Positions 1 to 11,721 are shown, numbered from the stretch's first letter. The stretch is DNA of 64,000 nt from Caballeronia glebae (GCF_001545035.1 NZ_FCOJ02000001.1:186001-250000); one strand, 5' to 3'. Program-made: numbers and translations. The notes: a model not told the origin generated them from the letters alone.

Positions 1-531
1 TTCGTGATCGGCTACGGCGCGAGCGCGTTTCTCGCCGGCCTGATGGAGCACGGGCTCACACCGTATTGCGCGAACGTGCAGTCGCTCGCGTTGACGGGCG
101 GGCCGTCTCACGCGGCGCGCAGGCTTTTCACGGCGTCGCGCGGCGATGTGCTCATCGCGATCGCGTTTCCGCGTTACGTCGACGACACCATCACGCTTGC
201 GCGGCTCGCGCGCGATCACGGTCTGCGCGTGGTCGCGTTGACGGACAGCGGCGCGTCGCCGCTCGCGCCAGTCGCGGATCTCGTGCTCGCGATCCGCGCC
301 GAGCGCAGGCTCGCGGCGAATTGCGATACGGCCGTGCTCGCCGTCATCGAAGCGCTGTGCGATGCGGTCGCGCATCGGGCCAGGCGCTCGGTCGAGGCGG
401 CATCGGGGCTGACCGAATTCGTTTTGCCGTGGCTCGTCGCGCCGTCGCTGCCCAACGATGCGCAAGCGGTTCAGGCAACGCGCCGCACGGCGGCGAAACG
501 ACACACTCACACGGAACCGCGCGAATCATGA
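1..531 (+). CDS. RpiR/MurR-family transcriptional regulator, 3' part (SIS domain)
   Basis: This is the C-terminal part of a gene that begins before the window; frame 1 is open from base 1 to a TGA at 529-531. The visible ~176 residues form a sugar-isomerase (SIS) domain: a GYGAS loop at the start, then FPRYVDDT and alternating alpha/beta segments with VVALTDSGASPLAPVADLVL. The SIS domain is the ligand-sensing half of RpiR-type repressors; the N-terminal helix-turn-helix would lie to the left. Its TGA overlaps the ATG of iaaA, so it appears co-transcribed with the peptide-scavenging operon and is probably its local regulator (inference). A stand-alone SIS protein is possible but less likely. 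Confidence 0.8.
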   Translation, partial: FVIGYGASAFLAGLMEHGLTPYCANVQSLALTGGPSHAARRLFTASRGDVLIAIAFPRYVDDTITLARLARDHGLRVVALTDSGASPLAPVADLVLAIRAERRLAANCDTAVLAVIEALCDAVAHRARRSVEAASGLTEFVLPWLVAPSLPNDAQAVQATRRTAAKRHTHTEPRES

Positions 532-1516
532 AGGCCACACCAGTCATTGCCATTCACGGCGGCGCGGGCACGATCCTGCGCCAAGCGATGAACGCCGAAA
601 CGGAAGGGCGCTATCACACGGCGCTCACCGTGATCCTGAGCGCGGGCCAGCGCGTGCTCGCCGATGGCGGCAGCGCGCTCGATGCCGTCACCGAAGCCGT
701 GCGCCTGCTCGAAGACTGTCCGCTCTTCAACGCGGGTCACGGCGCGGTGTTCACGGCGGCCGGCACGCACGAGCTCGACGCTTCCGTGATGGACGGCGCG
801 ACGCTCGAAGCCGGCGCGATCAGTTGCGTGACGCGCGTGAAGAACCCGGTGCTCGCCGCGCGTCGCGTGCTCGACGTGAGCGATCACGTCATGTTCACGG
901 CGGCCGGCGCGGAGGCGTTCGCTGCGGCGCAGGGCCTCGAATTCGTCGATCCGTCGTACTTCTACACCGAAGCGCGATATCAGCAATGGCAGAAGGCGCG
1001 CGGCACGTCGGGCACGATGCTCGATCACGATGCCACGACGAAGTTCGCCTTCCCTAACGGTGCGGGCGATACGAACGATGCGGGCGATCCCATCGATCCG
1101 GACAAGAAGTTCGGCACGGTCGGCGCGGTCGCGCTCGACGCGAGCGGTCATCTCGCGGCGGCGACATCGACGGGCGGCATCACGAACAAGCAGGCCGGCC
1201 GCGTCGGCGATGCGCCGCTGATCGGCGCGGGCTGTTACGCGAACGACGCGACCTGCGCGGTCTCGACCACGGGCACGGGCGAGATGTTCATGCGCATGCT
1301 CGCCGCCTACGATGTCTCGGCGCAGATGGAATACCGCGGCGTGTCGCTTGCGGAGGCATCGGACGATGTCGTGATGAACAAGCTCCCGCGCATTGAAGGA
1401 CGCGGCGGGCTCGTCGCCGTCGATGCGAAAGGCAACGTCGTGCTGCCGTTCAACACGGAAGGCATGTATCGCGGCTTCGCGCGCGTGGGCGAAGCGCCCG
1501 TCACGGCGATCTACCG

Positions 1517-1520
<4 letters not shown>
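528..1520 (+). CDS. iaaA: isoaspartyl peptidase / plant-type L-asparaginase
   Basis: A 330-residue Ntn-hydrolase of the isoaspartyl dipeptidase/asparaginase (T2) family. It starts IAIHGGAGT and carries NAGHGAVF, the processing site G-T at residues 196-197 ([10 protein letters not shown]), then STGG and TGTGE, which bind substrate. By family knowledge Thr197 becomes the N-terminal nucleophile after autocleavage. It hydrolyses beta-aspartyl dipeptides and asparagine in the cytoplasm. The ATG overlaps the upstream regulator's stop, and its own TGA overlaps the gsiA start (ATGA). The order iaaA-gsiABCD matches the E. coli operon, which supports the assignment. Confidence 0.93.
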
Positions 1521-3415
<1,895 letters not shown>

Positions 3416-3452
3416 AGACCCAACCAAAACGTCTAGCCAAAGGAGTCCAACG

Positions 3453-5000
3453 ATGCCGTCCTTCAAACTGCGCTCGATGCTCGCCGCCAGTGCATTCGCC
3501 GCGTCGATCTCACTCGCGCCGGTCGCCGCGCACGCGCAAAGCACCGCCGTGATGGCCGTCGCCTCGACCTTCACGACGATGGACCCATACGACGCCAACG
3601 ACACGCTCTCGCAGGCGGTGGCGAAGTCGTTCTACGAAGGCCTGTTCGGTTTCGACAAGGACATGAAGATCCGCAACGTGCTCGCGACGAGCTACGAGGC
3701 GAGCGCCGACGCCAAGGTCTACACGATTCATCTGCGCCATGACGTGAAGTTCCAGGACGGCACCGACTTCAATGCGGACGCGGTGAAGGCCGTGTTCGAC
3801 CGCGTGACGAACCCGGACAACAAGCTCAAGCGCTACAACCTCTTCAACAAGATCGAGAAGACCGAAGTGGTCGATCCGTACACGGTGAAGATCACGCTGA
3901 AGATTCCGTTCTCGGCGTTCATCAACGTGCTTGCGCATCCGTCGGCGGTGATGATCTCGCCGGCCGCGTTGCAGAAGTACGGCAAGGAGATCGCGTTTCA
4001 TCCGGTGGGCACGGGCCCGTTCGAGTTCGTCGAATGGAAACAGACCGACGATCTGAAGGTGAAGAAGTTCGCCGGTTACTGGCGCAAGGGTTTGCCGAAG
4101 ATCGACATGATCGACTGGAAGCCCGTGGTCGATAACAACACGCGCGCCGCGCTCATGCAAACCGGCGAGGCGGACTTCGCGTTCTCGATTCCGTTCGAAC
4201 AGGCCGCTACGCTCAAGGCGAGCCCGAAGGTCGATCTGATCGCGGCGCCGTCGATCATTCAGCGCTACGTCAGCATGAACACGCTGCAAAAGCCCTTCGA
4301 CAATCCGAAGGTGCGCGAGGCGATGAACTACGCGATCAACAAGGAAGCACTCGTCAAGGTCGCGTTCGCGGGTTATGCCGTGCCGGCCGAAGGCGTCGTG
4401 CCGCCGGGCGTCGATTACGCGGCCAAGCTCGGACCGTGGAAATACGATCCCGGGAAGGCGCGCGAGTTGCTCAAGGAAGCGGGCTATCCGAACGGTTTCG
4501 AGACCGTGCTGTGGTCCGGCTATAACCACACGACCGCGCAGAAGATCATCCAGTTCGTGCAGCAGCAACTCGCGCAAGTGGGCGTGAAGGCATCGGTCGA
4601 GGCGCTCGAAGCGGGGCAGCGCGTGCAGCGCATCGAGAGCGCGCCCGATCCGAAGACGGCGCCGGTGCGCATGCTCTACATCGGCTGGTCTTCTTCGACG
4701 GGCGAAGCGGACTGGGCGATCTCGCCGCTGCTCGGCGGCGCGTCGTTCCCGCCGAAGCTCTTCAACACCGCGTACTACAAGAACGATCAGGTCGATGACG
4801 ATCTGTCGAAGGCGCTCGCGACGACCGACCGCGGCGAGAAAGCCAAGCTCTACGCGGACGCGCAAAAACGCATCTGGGCCGATGCGCCGTGGATCTTCCT
4901 CGTCACGGAGAAGGTCGTGTATGCGCGCAGCAAGCGTCTGTCGGGCGCGTATGTGATGCCGGACGGCTCATTCAGCTTCGACGAGATCGCGATCAAATGA
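3453..5000 (+). CDS. gsiB: peptide/glutathione-binding periplasmic protein GsiB
   Basis: A 515-residue SBP_bac_5 protein. I chose ATG 3453 because AAAGGAG lies just upstream and the product then opens with a standard signal peptide, residues 1-28, cleaved after AHA. The mature part has the family signature around PVGTGPFEF and [27 protein letters not shown]. It binds short peptides or glutathione in the periplasm and delivers them to GsiC/GsiD. A hairpin after its stop may favour its expression over the membrane subunits. Confidence 0.92.
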   Translation: MPSFKLRSMLAASAFAASISLAPVAAHAQSTAVMAVASTFTTMDPYDANDTLSQAVAKSFYEGLFGFDKDMKIRNVLATSYEASADAKVYTIHLRHDVKFQDGTDFNADAVKAVFDRVTNPDNKLKRYNLFNKIEKTEVVDPYTVKITLKIPFSAFINVLAHPSAVMISPAALQKYGKEIAFHPVGTGPFEFVEWKQTDDLKVKKFAGYWRKGLPKIDMIDWKPVVDNNTRAALMQTGEADFAFSIPFEQAATLKASPKVDLIAAPSIIQRYVSMNTLQKPFDNPKVREAMNYAINKEALVKVAFAGYAVPAEGVVPPGVDYAAKLGPWKYDPGKARELLKEAGYPNGFETVLWSGYNHTTAQKIIQFVQQQLAQVGVKASVEALEAGQRVQRIESAPDPKTAPVRMLYIGWSSSTGEADWAISPLLGGASFPPKLFNTAYYKNDQVDDDLSKALATTDRGEKAKLYADAQKRIWADAPWIFLVTEKVVYARSKRLSGAYVMPDGSFSFDEIAIK

Positions 5001-5009
5001 TGGACGCCG

Positions 5010-5034
5010 ACCGGGCCCGCGCGGCCCGGTCTTT
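5010..5034 (+). terminator. intercistronic hairpin between gsiB and gsiC
   Basis: ACCGGGCC (5010-5017) pairs perfectly with GGCCCGGT (5023-5030) over a five-base loop and is followed by CTTTT. It looks like a weak intrinsic terminator placed inside the operon, 10 bases after the gsiB stop. Such an arrangement usually gives more binding protein than permease; that role is inference. Confidence 0.6.
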
Positions 5035-5048
5035 TCGGGTCTCACACG

Positions 5049-5969
5049 ATGCTCAACTTCATCGCCAAACGCCTGCTGGGTCTTCTGCCGACGCTTTTCA
5101 TCGTCGCGGTGCTGGTGTTCTTCTTCGTACACATGTTGCCGGGCGATCCCGCGAGGCTCGCAGCCGGCGCGGAAGCCGACGAAGCCACGGTCGCGCTCGT
5201 GCGTGCCGATCTCGGCCTCGACAAGCCGCTGCCGCAACAGCTCGTGGGCTTCTTCGGCAAGGTCGTACATTTCGATTTCGGCATGTCCACGCGCAGCAAG
5301 CGGCCCGTGTCGACGGAAATCGGCGAGCGCTTCATGCCGACCTTGTGGCTCACGCTCGCGAGCATGGTGTGGGCCGTGGTTTTCGGCATGGCGATCGGCA
5401 TCGTGTCGGCGGTGTGGCGCAATCGCTGGCCGGATCGACTCGGCATGACGCTCGCGGTGTCGGGCATTTCGTTTCCGGCGTTCGCGCTCGGCATGTTGCT
5501 GATGGAAATCTTCTCGGTGAAACTCGGCTGGCTGCCGATCGTCGGCGACGGCACGTGGAAGGGCTACGTGCTGCCTTCGATCACGCTGGGCGCGGCGGTG
5601 GCCGCCGTGATGGCGCGCTTCACGCGCGCATCGTTCGTGGAAGTGCTCGGCGAGGACTTCGTGCGCACCGCGCGCGCGAAAGGCGTGCACGAGCCGATGG
5701 TCATCGTGAAGCACTGTCTGCGCAACGCGATGATTCCCGTCGTCACGATGATGGGCCTGCAATTCGGCTTCCTGCTCGGCGGCTCGATCGTCGTCGAGAA
5801 GGTGTTCAACTGGCCGGGCCTCGGCCGCCTGCTCGTCGATGCGGTCGAGATGCGCGACTATCCCGTCATTCAGGCGGAAGTGCTGCTGTTCTCGCTGGAG
5901 TTCATCGTGATCAATCTGATCGTGGACGTGCTGTACGCGATCATCAATCCGACCATTCGCTTCAAATGA
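5049..5969 (+). CDS. gsiC: peptide/glutathione ABC transporter permease GsiC
   Basis: A 306-residue inner-membrane permease of the DppB/OppB class. The N-terminus has one long hydrophobic helix ([17 protein letters not shown]) followed by the conserved LPGDPARL and [10 protein letters not shown] segment. The EAA loop, which contacts the ATPase, is at [26 protein letters not shown], and the C-terminus ends with further membrane segments. It pairs with GsiD. The start ATG lies 48 bases after gsiB, behind a small hairpin. Confidence 0.91.
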   Translation: MLNFIAKRLLGLLPTLFIVAVLVFFFVHMLPGDPARLAAGAEADEATVALVRADLGLDKPLPQQLVGFFGKVVHFDFGMSTRSKRPVSTEIGERFMPTLWLTLASMVWAVVFGMAIGIVSAVWRNRWPDRLGMTLAVSGISFPAFALGMLLMEIFSVKLGWLPIVGDGTWKGYVLPSITLGAAVAAVMARFTRASFVEVLGEDFVRTARAKGVHEPMVIVKHCLRNAMIPVVTMMGLQFGFLLGGSIVVEKVFNWPGLGRLLVDAVEMRDYPVIQAEVLLFSLEFIVINLIVDVLYAIINPTIRFK

Positions 5970-5976
5970 GGACGCG

Positions 5977-6867
5977 ATGAGCGTGACAGTCGAAAGCGCG
6001 GCGACCGCGCCGCAAGAAATCCGCACGCCGTGGACCGAGTTCTGGCGCAAGTTCAGGCGGCAACACGTCGCGATGATCGCGGCGGTTTTCGTGTTGCTGC
6101 TGATCGTGATCGCGATCGTCGCGCCGTATATCGCGCCTTACGATCCGGAAAACTACTTCGACTACGACGCGCTCAATACGGGTCCATCGGCCGCGCACTG
6201 GTTCGGTGTCGATTCGCTGGGCCGCGACATTCTGAGCCGCATACTCGTCGGCAGCCGCATTTCACTGTCGGCGGGCTTGCTCTCGGTCGTGCTCGGCGCG
6301 GTGATCGGCACGGTCTTCGGCTTGCTCGCGGGCTATTACGAAGGATGGTGGGACCGCATCGTGATGCGCATCGCGGATGTGCTGTTCGCGTTCCCCGGCA
6401 TTCTGCTCGCGATCGGCGTGGTCGCGATTCTCGGCAACGGCATGGTGAATGTCGTGTGCGCGGTCGCGATCTTCAGCATTCCCGCGTTCGCGCGGCTCGT
6501 GCGCGGCAATACGCTCGCGCTGAAGCATCTCACGTATATCGAGGCGGCGAAGAGCATCGGCGCATCGGACTGGACGATACTCGCGCGGCACATTCTGCCC
6601 GGCACGATTTCGTCCGTGGTGGTGTACTTCACGATGCGCATCGGCACGTCGATCATCACGGCCGCGAGCCTCTCGTTTCTCGGACTCGGCGCGCAGCCGC
6701 CCACGCCCGAGTGGGGCGCGATGCTCAACGAAGCGCGCGCCGACATGGCGATCGCGCCGCATGTCGCCATCTTCCCGAGCCTGGCGATCTTCTTCACGGT
6801 GCTCGCGTTCAATCTGCTCGGCGACGGCCTGCGCGACGCGCTCGATCCGAAGCTCGACCGGCCATGA
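5977..6867 (+). CDS. gsiD: peptide/glutathione ABC transporter permease GsiD
   Basis: A 296-residue permease of the DppC/OppC class with the N-terminal OppC-type segment ([20 protein letters not shown]), the periplasmic [15 protein letters not shown] motif and the EAA loop [20 protein letters not shown]. It starts 7 bases after gsiC with GAGGA overlapping the gsiC stop. The product forms the channel with GsiC. Its stop overlaps the start of the next gene. Confidence 0.91.
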   Translation: MSVTVESAATAPQEIRTPWTEFWRKFRRQHVAMIAAVFVLLLIVIAIVAPYIAPYDPENYFDYDALNTGPSAAHWFGVDSLGRDILSRILVGSRISLSAGLLSVVLGAVIGTVFGLLAGYYEGWWDRIVMRIADVLFAFPGILLAIGVVAILGNGMVNVVCAVAIFSIPAFARLVRGNTLALKHLTYIEAAKSIGASDWTILARHILPGTISSVVVYFTMRIGTSIITAASLSFLGLGAQPPTPEWGAMLNEARADMAIAPHVAIFPSLAIFFTVLAFNLLGDGLRDALDPKLDRP

Positions 6868-7880
6868 TGCATATCGGTTCGCTCGAAGCGGGACCGCGCG
6901 GCACGATCGCCGATGTCGCGGGCGTGACGGTCGGCCATTGCACGCTTGCGCAGGGCGCGGTGCAAACCGGCGTCACGGTGATCCGTCCGCACGGCGGCGA
7001 CGTGTATCGCGACAAGGCGCCGGCCGCGGCGTGCGTGATCAACGGTTTCGGCAAGAGCGTCGGGCTCGTGCAGGTCGACGAGCTCGGCGTGATCGAAACG
7101 CCGATCGCACTGACCAATACCTTCGGCGTCGGCACGCTCGCGAATGCGCAGATTCGCGCGGCTATCGCGGCAAATCCGCGCATCGGACGTGAAGAGCCGA
7201 GCGTGAATCCGCTCGTGTTCGAATGCAACGATGGCTATCTCAACGACATGCAAGCGTTCGCGATTGACGAAGCGCATTACATGAGCGCGCTCGATGCGTG
7301 CAGCGTCGATTTCGAGCGCGGCGCGGTGGGCGCGGGACGCGGCATGTCGTGCTTCGAACTGAAGGGCGGTATCGGATCGGCTTCGCGTGTGGTGCATATC
7401 GACGAGCGCACGTACACGGCCGGCGCGCTCGTGCTCGCGAACTTCGGCCGTCTTCCGCAACTCACGATCGCGGGCGCGGCCGTCGGACGCACGCTGCATG
7501 TCGAAAGCGAAGCGCCGAACAAGCCCGAGCAAGGCTCGATCATCATGTTGATCGCAACCGATGCGCCGCTCGACGCGCGGCAATTGCGCCGTGTCGCGAT
7601 GCGCGCCGCCGCCGGTCTCGCGCGTACCGGATCGGTCTACGGGCACGGCAGCGGCGACATCGCGCTGGCCTTCACGACCGCGTACACGGTGCGGCACGAC
7701 GCGGCGTTCATCGCGACGCCGCCGCTCGTCAGCGACGCGCGGCTCGATCCGCTCTTTCAAGCCGCCGCCGACAGCATCGAACAGGCGATCCTCGATGCGC
7801 TCTTCAGCGCGGAAACGGTCTCCGGACGCGACGGTCATCGGCGCATCTCGCTCAAGCACGCATTGGAAACACGACCATGA
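6864..7880 (+). CDS. P1-family (DmpA/BapA-like) aminopeptidase
   Basis: About 338 residues of peptidase family P1, self-processing Ntn-type enzymes that release N-terminal D- or L-amino acids or beta-amino acids. The characteristic GxITDVxGVxVGH region appears as [20 protein letters not shown] and LTNTFGVGT follow, then EQG-S at residues 222-225. By family analogy cleavage before Ser225 frees the nucleophile. Two consecutive ATG codons (6864 and 6867) overlap the gsiD stop. The position after a peptide importer suggests cytoplasmic hydrolysis of imported peptides, probably including D- or beta-linked ones. Exact specificity cannot be read from sequence. Confidence 0.88.
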   Translation: MMHIGSLEAGPRGTIADVAGVTVGHCTLAQGAVQTGVTVIRPHGGDVYRDKAPAAACVINGFGKSVGLVQVDELGVIETPIALTNTFGVGTLANAQIRAAIAANPRIGREEPSVNPLVFECNDGYLNDMQAFAIDEAHYMSALDACSVDFERGAVGAGRGMSCFELKGGIGSASRVVHIDERTYTAGALVLANFGRLPQLTIAGAAVGRTLHVESEAPNKPEQGSIIMLIATDAPLDARQLRRVAMRAAAGLARTGSVYGHGSGDIALAFTTAYTVRHDAAFIATPPLVSDARLDPLFQAAADSIEQAILDALFSAETVSGRDGHRRISLKHALETRP

Positions 7881-8701
7881 AAGTGCTGATCTCGGTGGAT
7901 ATCGAAGGCGTCGCGGGCGTGTTTCATCCGGAGCAGACGCGCGCCGGCAACGCGGAATACGAGCAGGCACGCCGCTGGATGACGCGCGAAGCGGACGCGG
8001 CCGCGCAGGGCGCGTTCGATGGCGGCGCGACGCAAGTGTGGATCAACGATTCGCACGGCGGCTTTCGCAATCTGATGCCGGACCTGCTCGATCAACGCGC
8101 GCGTCTCGTGCTCGGCAAGCCGCGCACGCTCGGCATGATGGCGGGACTGGAAGCATCGCCGGAAATGGTGTTCATGATCGGCTACCACGCGCGCGCGCAA
8201 AGCCGCGGCATTCTCGCGCATACGATCAACAGCGCGGCATTTGCGCGCGTCACTCTCGACGGCGAGGAAGTGGGCGAGGCCGGGCTTTACGGCGCACTCG
8301 CCGAGGAACGCGGCGCGCGCGTCGCGCTGCTGACGGGTGACGACGTGTTCGGCGCCGAAACGCTGCCCGCCTTCCCCGGCGCGCGCTTTCTGTGCGTGAA
8401 AACCGCGCACGGTCATTCGAGCGGCGTCACGGAAACACCCGCCGCCGCGTGCGAGGCGATCCGGCTCGCCGCGCGCGAAACGATCGAAGCGGCCGCGTCT
8501 GATCGGCATCCAAGGCGTTCCGCGACTACCGCACATCGCTGCGAGTTGCGCGCGCAAACGAGCGCATTCGCCGATCTCTTCTGCCAATGGCCGGCGCTCG
8601 AACGCATCGATGCCGTGACGCTCGCGTTCGATGCGCCTTCGGCGGAACATGTCGTGCGGATACTCAATTGCCTTTCGGCAATGTCCTTCATGCTACGGTG
8701 A
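7877..8701 (+). CDS. dppA: D-aminopeptidase, M55 family (DppA-like)
   Basis: A 274-residue zinc peptidase of family M55. SVDIEG at residues 6-11 supplies metal ligands, followed by NDSHGG, GYHA and KTAHGHSS, which are the conserved histidine motifs of Bacillus DppA. Members hydrolyse D-Ala-D-Ala and similar D-peptides. The ATG overlaps the stop of the P1 peptidase gene (ATGA). It is the last gene of the scavenging operon, and no clear terminator follows. Together with the P1 enzyme it suggests recycling of cell-wall-type peptides (inference). Confidence 0.9.
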   Translation: MKVLISVDIEGVAGVFHPEQTRAGNAEYEQARRWMTREADAAAQGAFDGGATQVWINDSHGGFRNLMPDLLDQRARLVLGKPRTLGMMAGLEASPEMVFMIGYHARAQSRGILAHTINSAAFARVTLDGEEVGEAGLYGALAEERGARVALLTGDDVFGAETLPAFPGARFLCVKTAHGHSSGVTETPAAACEAIRLAARETIEAAASDRHPRRSATTAHRCELRAQTSAFADLFCQWPALERIDAVTLAFDAPSAEHVVRILNCLSAMSFMLR

Positions 8702-8705
8702 GAGT

Positions 8706-8736
8706 TTGAACCGGGCGCTTTGAGTATCGTTAAAAT
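8706..8736 (+). promoter_or_regulatory. candidate sigma70 promoter
   Basis: TTGAAC (8706-8711) and TAAAAT (8731-8736) resemble -35 and -10 boxes but stand 19 bases apart. They lie just after dppA and about 50 bases before the next small gene. Confidence 0.35.
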
Positions 8737-8787
8737 GGAGTCATTGGCGAGGCCGGCTGTGGTCTCGACGTGTTCCAGACGACGCTC

Positions 8788-9006
8788 ATGCACACTGTGA
8801 AGCTCGAACACAACGACGACGAAGTACTCGACCCCGCCGATCCGCAACTGGTCGTGCGCGGCTCGCTTTTCATCGACGGCCGGAATGCCGGCTCGTGGGA
8901 AGCGCGACGCGACGGCACGTGGGCGGCGCACGTGCGGCACAAGAGCGGCTGGACCGTCGAGACAAGCCGCGTCGCACTGATCGAGCGGCTCGCCCGGGAC
9001 GCATAA
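8788..9006 (+). CDS. conserved small protein of unknown function
   Basis: A 72-residue soluble protein starting MHTVKLEHNDDE, rich in acidic residues and tryptophan (GSWEARRDGTWAAHVRHKSGWTV). I do not recognise a named domain. A GTG at 8770 would add six residues; neither start has a clear ribosome binding site, and I prefer the ATG. It is followed 33 bases later by crcB. The GC-rich third positions and intact frame support a real gene; no function can be given. Confidence 0.6.
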   Translation: MHTVKLEHNDDEVLDPADPQLVVRGSLFIDGRNAGSWEARRDGTWAAHVRHKSGWTVETSRVALIERLARDA

Positions 9007-9039
9007 CGCAGTTAACTTCGAATCGATTTCACACATTTC

Positions 9040-9417
9040 ATGTATCTCTCAATCATCGCCGTGGGGATCGGCGGCGGGCTGGGCTCGTTGCTCAGATGGG
9101 CCCTGAGCCTGCGCCTGAATGCGATTTTTCCGAATCTACCGCTTGGCACTTTCGCGTCGAACGTCATCGCGGGCTACATCATCGGTGTCGCGGTCGCTTT
9201 CTTCGCGCGCTTTCCCGATATCTCCATGGAATGGCGGCTCTTCATCATTACCGGACTGATGGGCGGCCTCTCCACGTTTTCCACGTTTTCGAGCGAGGTA
9301 GTCGCGCATCTTCAGCAAGGGCGGCTCGGCTGGGCGCTCGCGGAGATCGCGATCCACGTCGGCGCGTCGCTCGTGATGACCGCGCTCGGTATCGCGACGG
9401 TGGCCGTCGCTTCCTGA
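9040..9417 (+). CDS. crcB: fluoride exporter CrcB/FluC
   Basis: A 125-residue membrane protein with four hydrophobic segments, the usual FluC length. It begins [15 protein letters not shown] and has the fluoride-channel signatures [14 protein letters not shown] and [12 protein letters not shown], which carry the conserved Asn, Thr and Phe residues of the pore. FluC works as an antiparallel dual-topology dimer that lets fluoride leave the cytoplasm. I found no crcB-type fluoride riboswitch in the short leader, so expression may be constitutive. Confidence 0.93.
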   Translation: MYLSIIAVGIGGGLGSLLRWALSLRLNAIFPNLPLGTFASNVIAGYIIGVAVAFFARFPDISMEWRLFIITGLMGGLSTFSTFSSEVVAHLQQGRLGWALAEIAIHVGASLVMTALGIATVAVAS

Positions 9418-9536
9418 AGGACTCATCGAGAACGCAGCGTCGACAGCCGCTTTTCAGAAATTTGAACGTTTGCGCGCGCCCGATTCCGGCTCATTCCCGT
9501 ATACATTTCTGTTTCGCGTATCCAACGCAAGACCCT

Positions 9537-9565
9537 CGCTGCCTCGGCAGCGGTTTTTTCTTTTT
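9537..9565 (+). terminator. rho-independent terminator after crcB / before the GNAT gene
   Basis: CGCTGC (9537-9542) pairs with GCAGCG (9547-9552) over a CTCG tetraloop, followed by a run of thymines (9554-9565). The stem is short but perfect. It sits 120 bases after crcB and only 22 bases before the acetyltransferase start, so it could also act as an attenuator for that gene. Confidence 0.65.
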
Positions 9566-9586
9566 GACAGTAACGAAGGTGATGAA

Positions 9587-10069
9587 ATGCCAGGCCTGCC
9601 GCTCATCGAAGTCAGACCGTACCGTGCCAGCGATCTCGACGGTGTAATCGATCTGTTCCAACGCGCCGTGCGCGAAACGGCATCGGCCGACTACAACGAA
9701 GCGCAGATCGCAGCCTGGTCGCAAGCCGATCGCGACGAATGGGAACTCGCCCGCGTGAGCCGCCCGACGTGGGTCGGACTCGTCGACGGCGAACTCGCGG
9801 GCTTCGCCGATCTCGAAAAGAAAAGCGGTCTCATCGACATGATGTTCGTCGATCCGAAGCACCAGCGCAAAAGCGTGGCGACGTCGCTGCTCGCGCGCAT
9901 CGAGGCCGAAGCCGAGGAAGTCGGCCTGACTACGCTGCATACCTATTCGAGCGTCACGGGGCGGCCCTTCTTCGAATATTGCGGCTTCACGATGCTGCTG
10001 GCGCGCGCCGTCGTGGTGCGGCAACAGCGCTTCGTCCAGTTCGTGATGGAAAAAGTGCTGGATCTGTGA
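9587..10069 (+). CDS. GNAT-family N-acetyltransferase
   Basis: A 160-residue single-domain GNAT protein. After IEVRPYRASDLDGVIDLF it shows the acetyl-CoA-binding region IDMMFVDPKHQRKSVATSLLARIEAEA, followed by TLHTYSSVTGRPFFEYCGF, typical of the PF13673 subgroup. The chosen ATG follows GAAGGTG. The substrate is unknown. It lies between a terminator and the hut promoter and is probably monocistronic. Confidence 0.85.
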   Translation: MPGLPLIEVRPYRASDLDGVIDLFQRAVRETASADYNEAQIAAWSQADRDEWELARVSRPTWVGLVDGELAGFADLEKKSGLIDMMFVDPKHQRKSVATSLLARIEAEAEEVGLTTLHTYSSVTGRPFFEYCGFTMLLARAVVVRQQRFVQFVMEKVLDL

Positions 10070-10074
10070 AATCT

Positions 10075-10082
10075 GTATAGAC
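10075..10082 (+). promoter_or_regulatory. candidate HutC operator, site 1
   Basis: GTATAGAC matches the GT-n-TA-n-AC core known for HutC-subfamily GntR repressors. It lies in TGTATAGACAAGACG, immediately after the acetyltransferase stop, and is repeated 99 bases downstream. Confidence 0.6.
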
Positions 10083-10097
10083 AAGACGCATGAATCT

Positions 10098-10125
10098 TCC
10101 GGGATCATCCTAGTGAAATCCCGGA
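10098..10125 (+). terminator. inverted repeat after the GNAT gene
   Basis: TCCGGGAT (10098-10105) and ATCCCGGA (10118-10125) are perfectly complementary with a 12-base loop. No strong thymine tract follows, so it may be a terminator for the acetyltransferase transcript or a structural element upstream of the hut promoter. Confidence 0.4.
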
Positions 10126-10132
10126 GAACCCC

Positions 10133-10161
10133 TTGTTTCGTCCTTTCAGCCCGTTTAGACT
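10133..10161 (+). promoter_or_regulatory. hut operon promoter (-35 TTGTTT, -10 TAGACT)
   Basis: TTGTTT (10133-10138) and TAGACT (10156-10161) are separated by exactly 17 bases. The predicted start point is near 10168, about 24 bases before the hutH ATG. The -10 box lies inside a palindrome and the second HutC site lies just downstream. Confidence 0.6.
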
Positions 10162-10170
10162 TGAGTCTAA
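10155..10170. promoter_or_regulatory. palindrome over the hut -10 box
   Basis: TTAGACT-TG-AGTCTAA is a perfect seven-base inverted repeat with a two-base centre. It differs from the HutC core, so it may bind a second regulator of the hut genes. Confidence 0.4.
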
Positions 10171-10173
10171 CTT

Positions 10174-10181
10174 GTATAGAC
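10174..10181 (+). promoter_or_regulatory. candidate HutC operator, site 2
   Basis: A second GTATAGAC core, within CTTGTATAGACAGGACG, lies between the predicted transcription start and the hutH ATG. That position suits repression by HutC, encoded by the next gene. The flanks TTGT...ACAG make it nearly symmetrical. Confidence 0.65.
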
Positions 10182-10191
10182 AGGACGAACC

Positions 10192-11721
10192 ATGATCACG
10201 CTCACGCCCGGAAAACTGACTCTGCCGCAACTGCGTCGCATCGCGCGGGGCTCGGACCCGCTTCGGCTCGACCCGGCCAGCTTCGACGCCATCGACGCCA
10301 GCGCGCGCGCCGTCGCCGCGATTGCCGCCAAGGGTGATCCGGCTTACGGCATCAACACGGGTTTCGGGCGGCTTGCCAATACGCACATTCCGGCCGATCA
10401 ACTGGAACTGCTGCAGAAGAATCTCGTGTTGTCGCATGCGGTGGGCGTCGGCGAGCCGATGTCGCGTCCCGTCGTGCGGCTTTTGATGGCGCTCAAGCTG
10501 TCGAGTCTCGGGCGCGGTCATTCGGGCATCCGCCGCGAAGTCATCGACGCGCTCATCACGCTCTTCAACGCCGACGTGCTGCCGATCATCCCGATCAAGG
10601 GCTCGGTGGGCGCATCGGGCGATCTCGCGCCGCTCGCGCATATGTCGACCGTGCTGCTCGGCATCGGCGAAGTCACGATTCGCGGCGAGCGCGCCAGTGC
10701 GCTCGACGGTCTCGCGGTCGCGGGTCTCAAGCCGCTCACGCTGCAGGCGAAGGAAGGGCTCGCGTTGCTGAACGGCACGCAGGCTTCGGCGGCGCTCGCG
10801 CTGTACAACCTCTTCGCGATCGAGGACCTGTTCCGCACCGGACTCGTCGCGGGCGCGCTGTCCGTCGATGCGGCGGCGGGCTCGGTCGTCCCGTTCGATG
10901 CGCGTATCCACGAGTTGCGCGGCCATCGCGGGCAAATGGAGTCCGCGGCGGCGTACCGCACGCTTCTGAAGGGCTCGGGCATCAACCTGTCGCACGCGGA
11001 CTGCGAGAAGGTGCAGGACCCGTACAGCCTGCGCTGCCAGCCGCAGGTAATGGGCGCGTGCCTCGACCAGATGCGTCATGCAGCCGAAGTCCTGCTGATC
11101 GAATCGAACGCCGTTTCCGACAATCCGCTGATCTTCCCCGACACGGGCGAAGTGCTGTCGGGCGGCAACTTTCACGCTGAGCCGGTCGCGTTCGCCGCCG
11201 ACAACCTCGCGCTCGCCGCGGCCGAAATCGGCGCGCTCGCGGAACGCCGCATCGCGTTGCTGATCGACGCAACGCTCTCGGGCCTGCCGCCATTCCTCGT
11301 TCGCGACGGCGGCGTCAACTCGGGCTTCATGATCGCGCACGTGACGGCGGCCGCGCTCGCATCCGAGAACAAGACGCTCGCGCATCCGGCGTCGGTCGAC
11401 TCGCTGCCCACTTCCGCGAACCAGGAAGATCACGTCTCGATGGCGACGTTCGCCGCGCGCAAGCTCGGCGACATCGCGAGCAACACGGCGAACATCCTCG
11501 CGATCGAACTACTCGCGGCGGCGCAGGGCGTCGATCTGCGCGCACCGCATCAGACGAGCGCGCCGCTCCTCGAAGTGATGAAGACGCTGCGCGCGCACGT
11601 GCCGCATTACGATCTCGATCGCTACTTCGCGCCGGACATCGCCGCGATCGCGACGCTCGTGCAGGAAGGCGCGGTGGCGCGGCACAGCCCGTTCTCGTTC
11701 GCCTCGGAACAGCCCGAATGA
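10192..11721 (+). CDS. hutH: histidine ammonia-lyase
   Basis: A 509-residue histidase. It deaminates L-histidine to trans-urocanate and ammonia. The Ala-Ser-Gly triad that forms the MIO electrophile is at residues 141-143 in [15 protein letters not shown], and the [15 protein letters not shown] and QEDHVSM motifs are all present. The length is normal. It is the first gene behind a promoter with two HutC-like operators and overlaps hutC by ATGA. Confidence 0.96.
   Translation: MITLTPGKLTLPQLRRIARGSDPLRLDPASFDAIDASARAVAAIAAKGDPAYGINTGFGRLANTHIPADQLELLQKNLVLSHAVGVGEPMSRPVVRLLMALKLSSLGRGHSGIRREVIDALITLFNADVLPIIPIKGSVGASGDLAPLAHMSTVLLGIGEVTIRGERASALDGLAVAGLKPLTLQAKEGLALLNGTQASAALALYNLFAIEDLFRTGLVAGALSVDAAAGSVVPFDARIHELRGHRGQMESAAAYRTLLKGSGINLSHADCEKVQDPYSLRCQPQVMGACLDQMRHAAEVLLIESNAVSDNPLIFPDTGEVLSGGNFHAEPVAFAADNLALAAAEIGALAERRIALLIDATLSGLPPFLVRDGGVNSGFMIAHVTAAALASENKTLAHPASVDSLPTSANQEDHVSMATFAARKLGDIASNTANILAIELLAAAQGVDLRAPHQTSAPLLEVMKTLRAHVPHYDLDRYFAPDIAAIATLVQEGAVARHSPFSFASEQPE

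Noticed and set aside
8702..9039. Fluoride riboswitch before crcB
   Set aside because: The conserved crcB-motif core (GGCGAUGG...UUCGCC type) is not present in the bases before crcB or before the small upstream gene.
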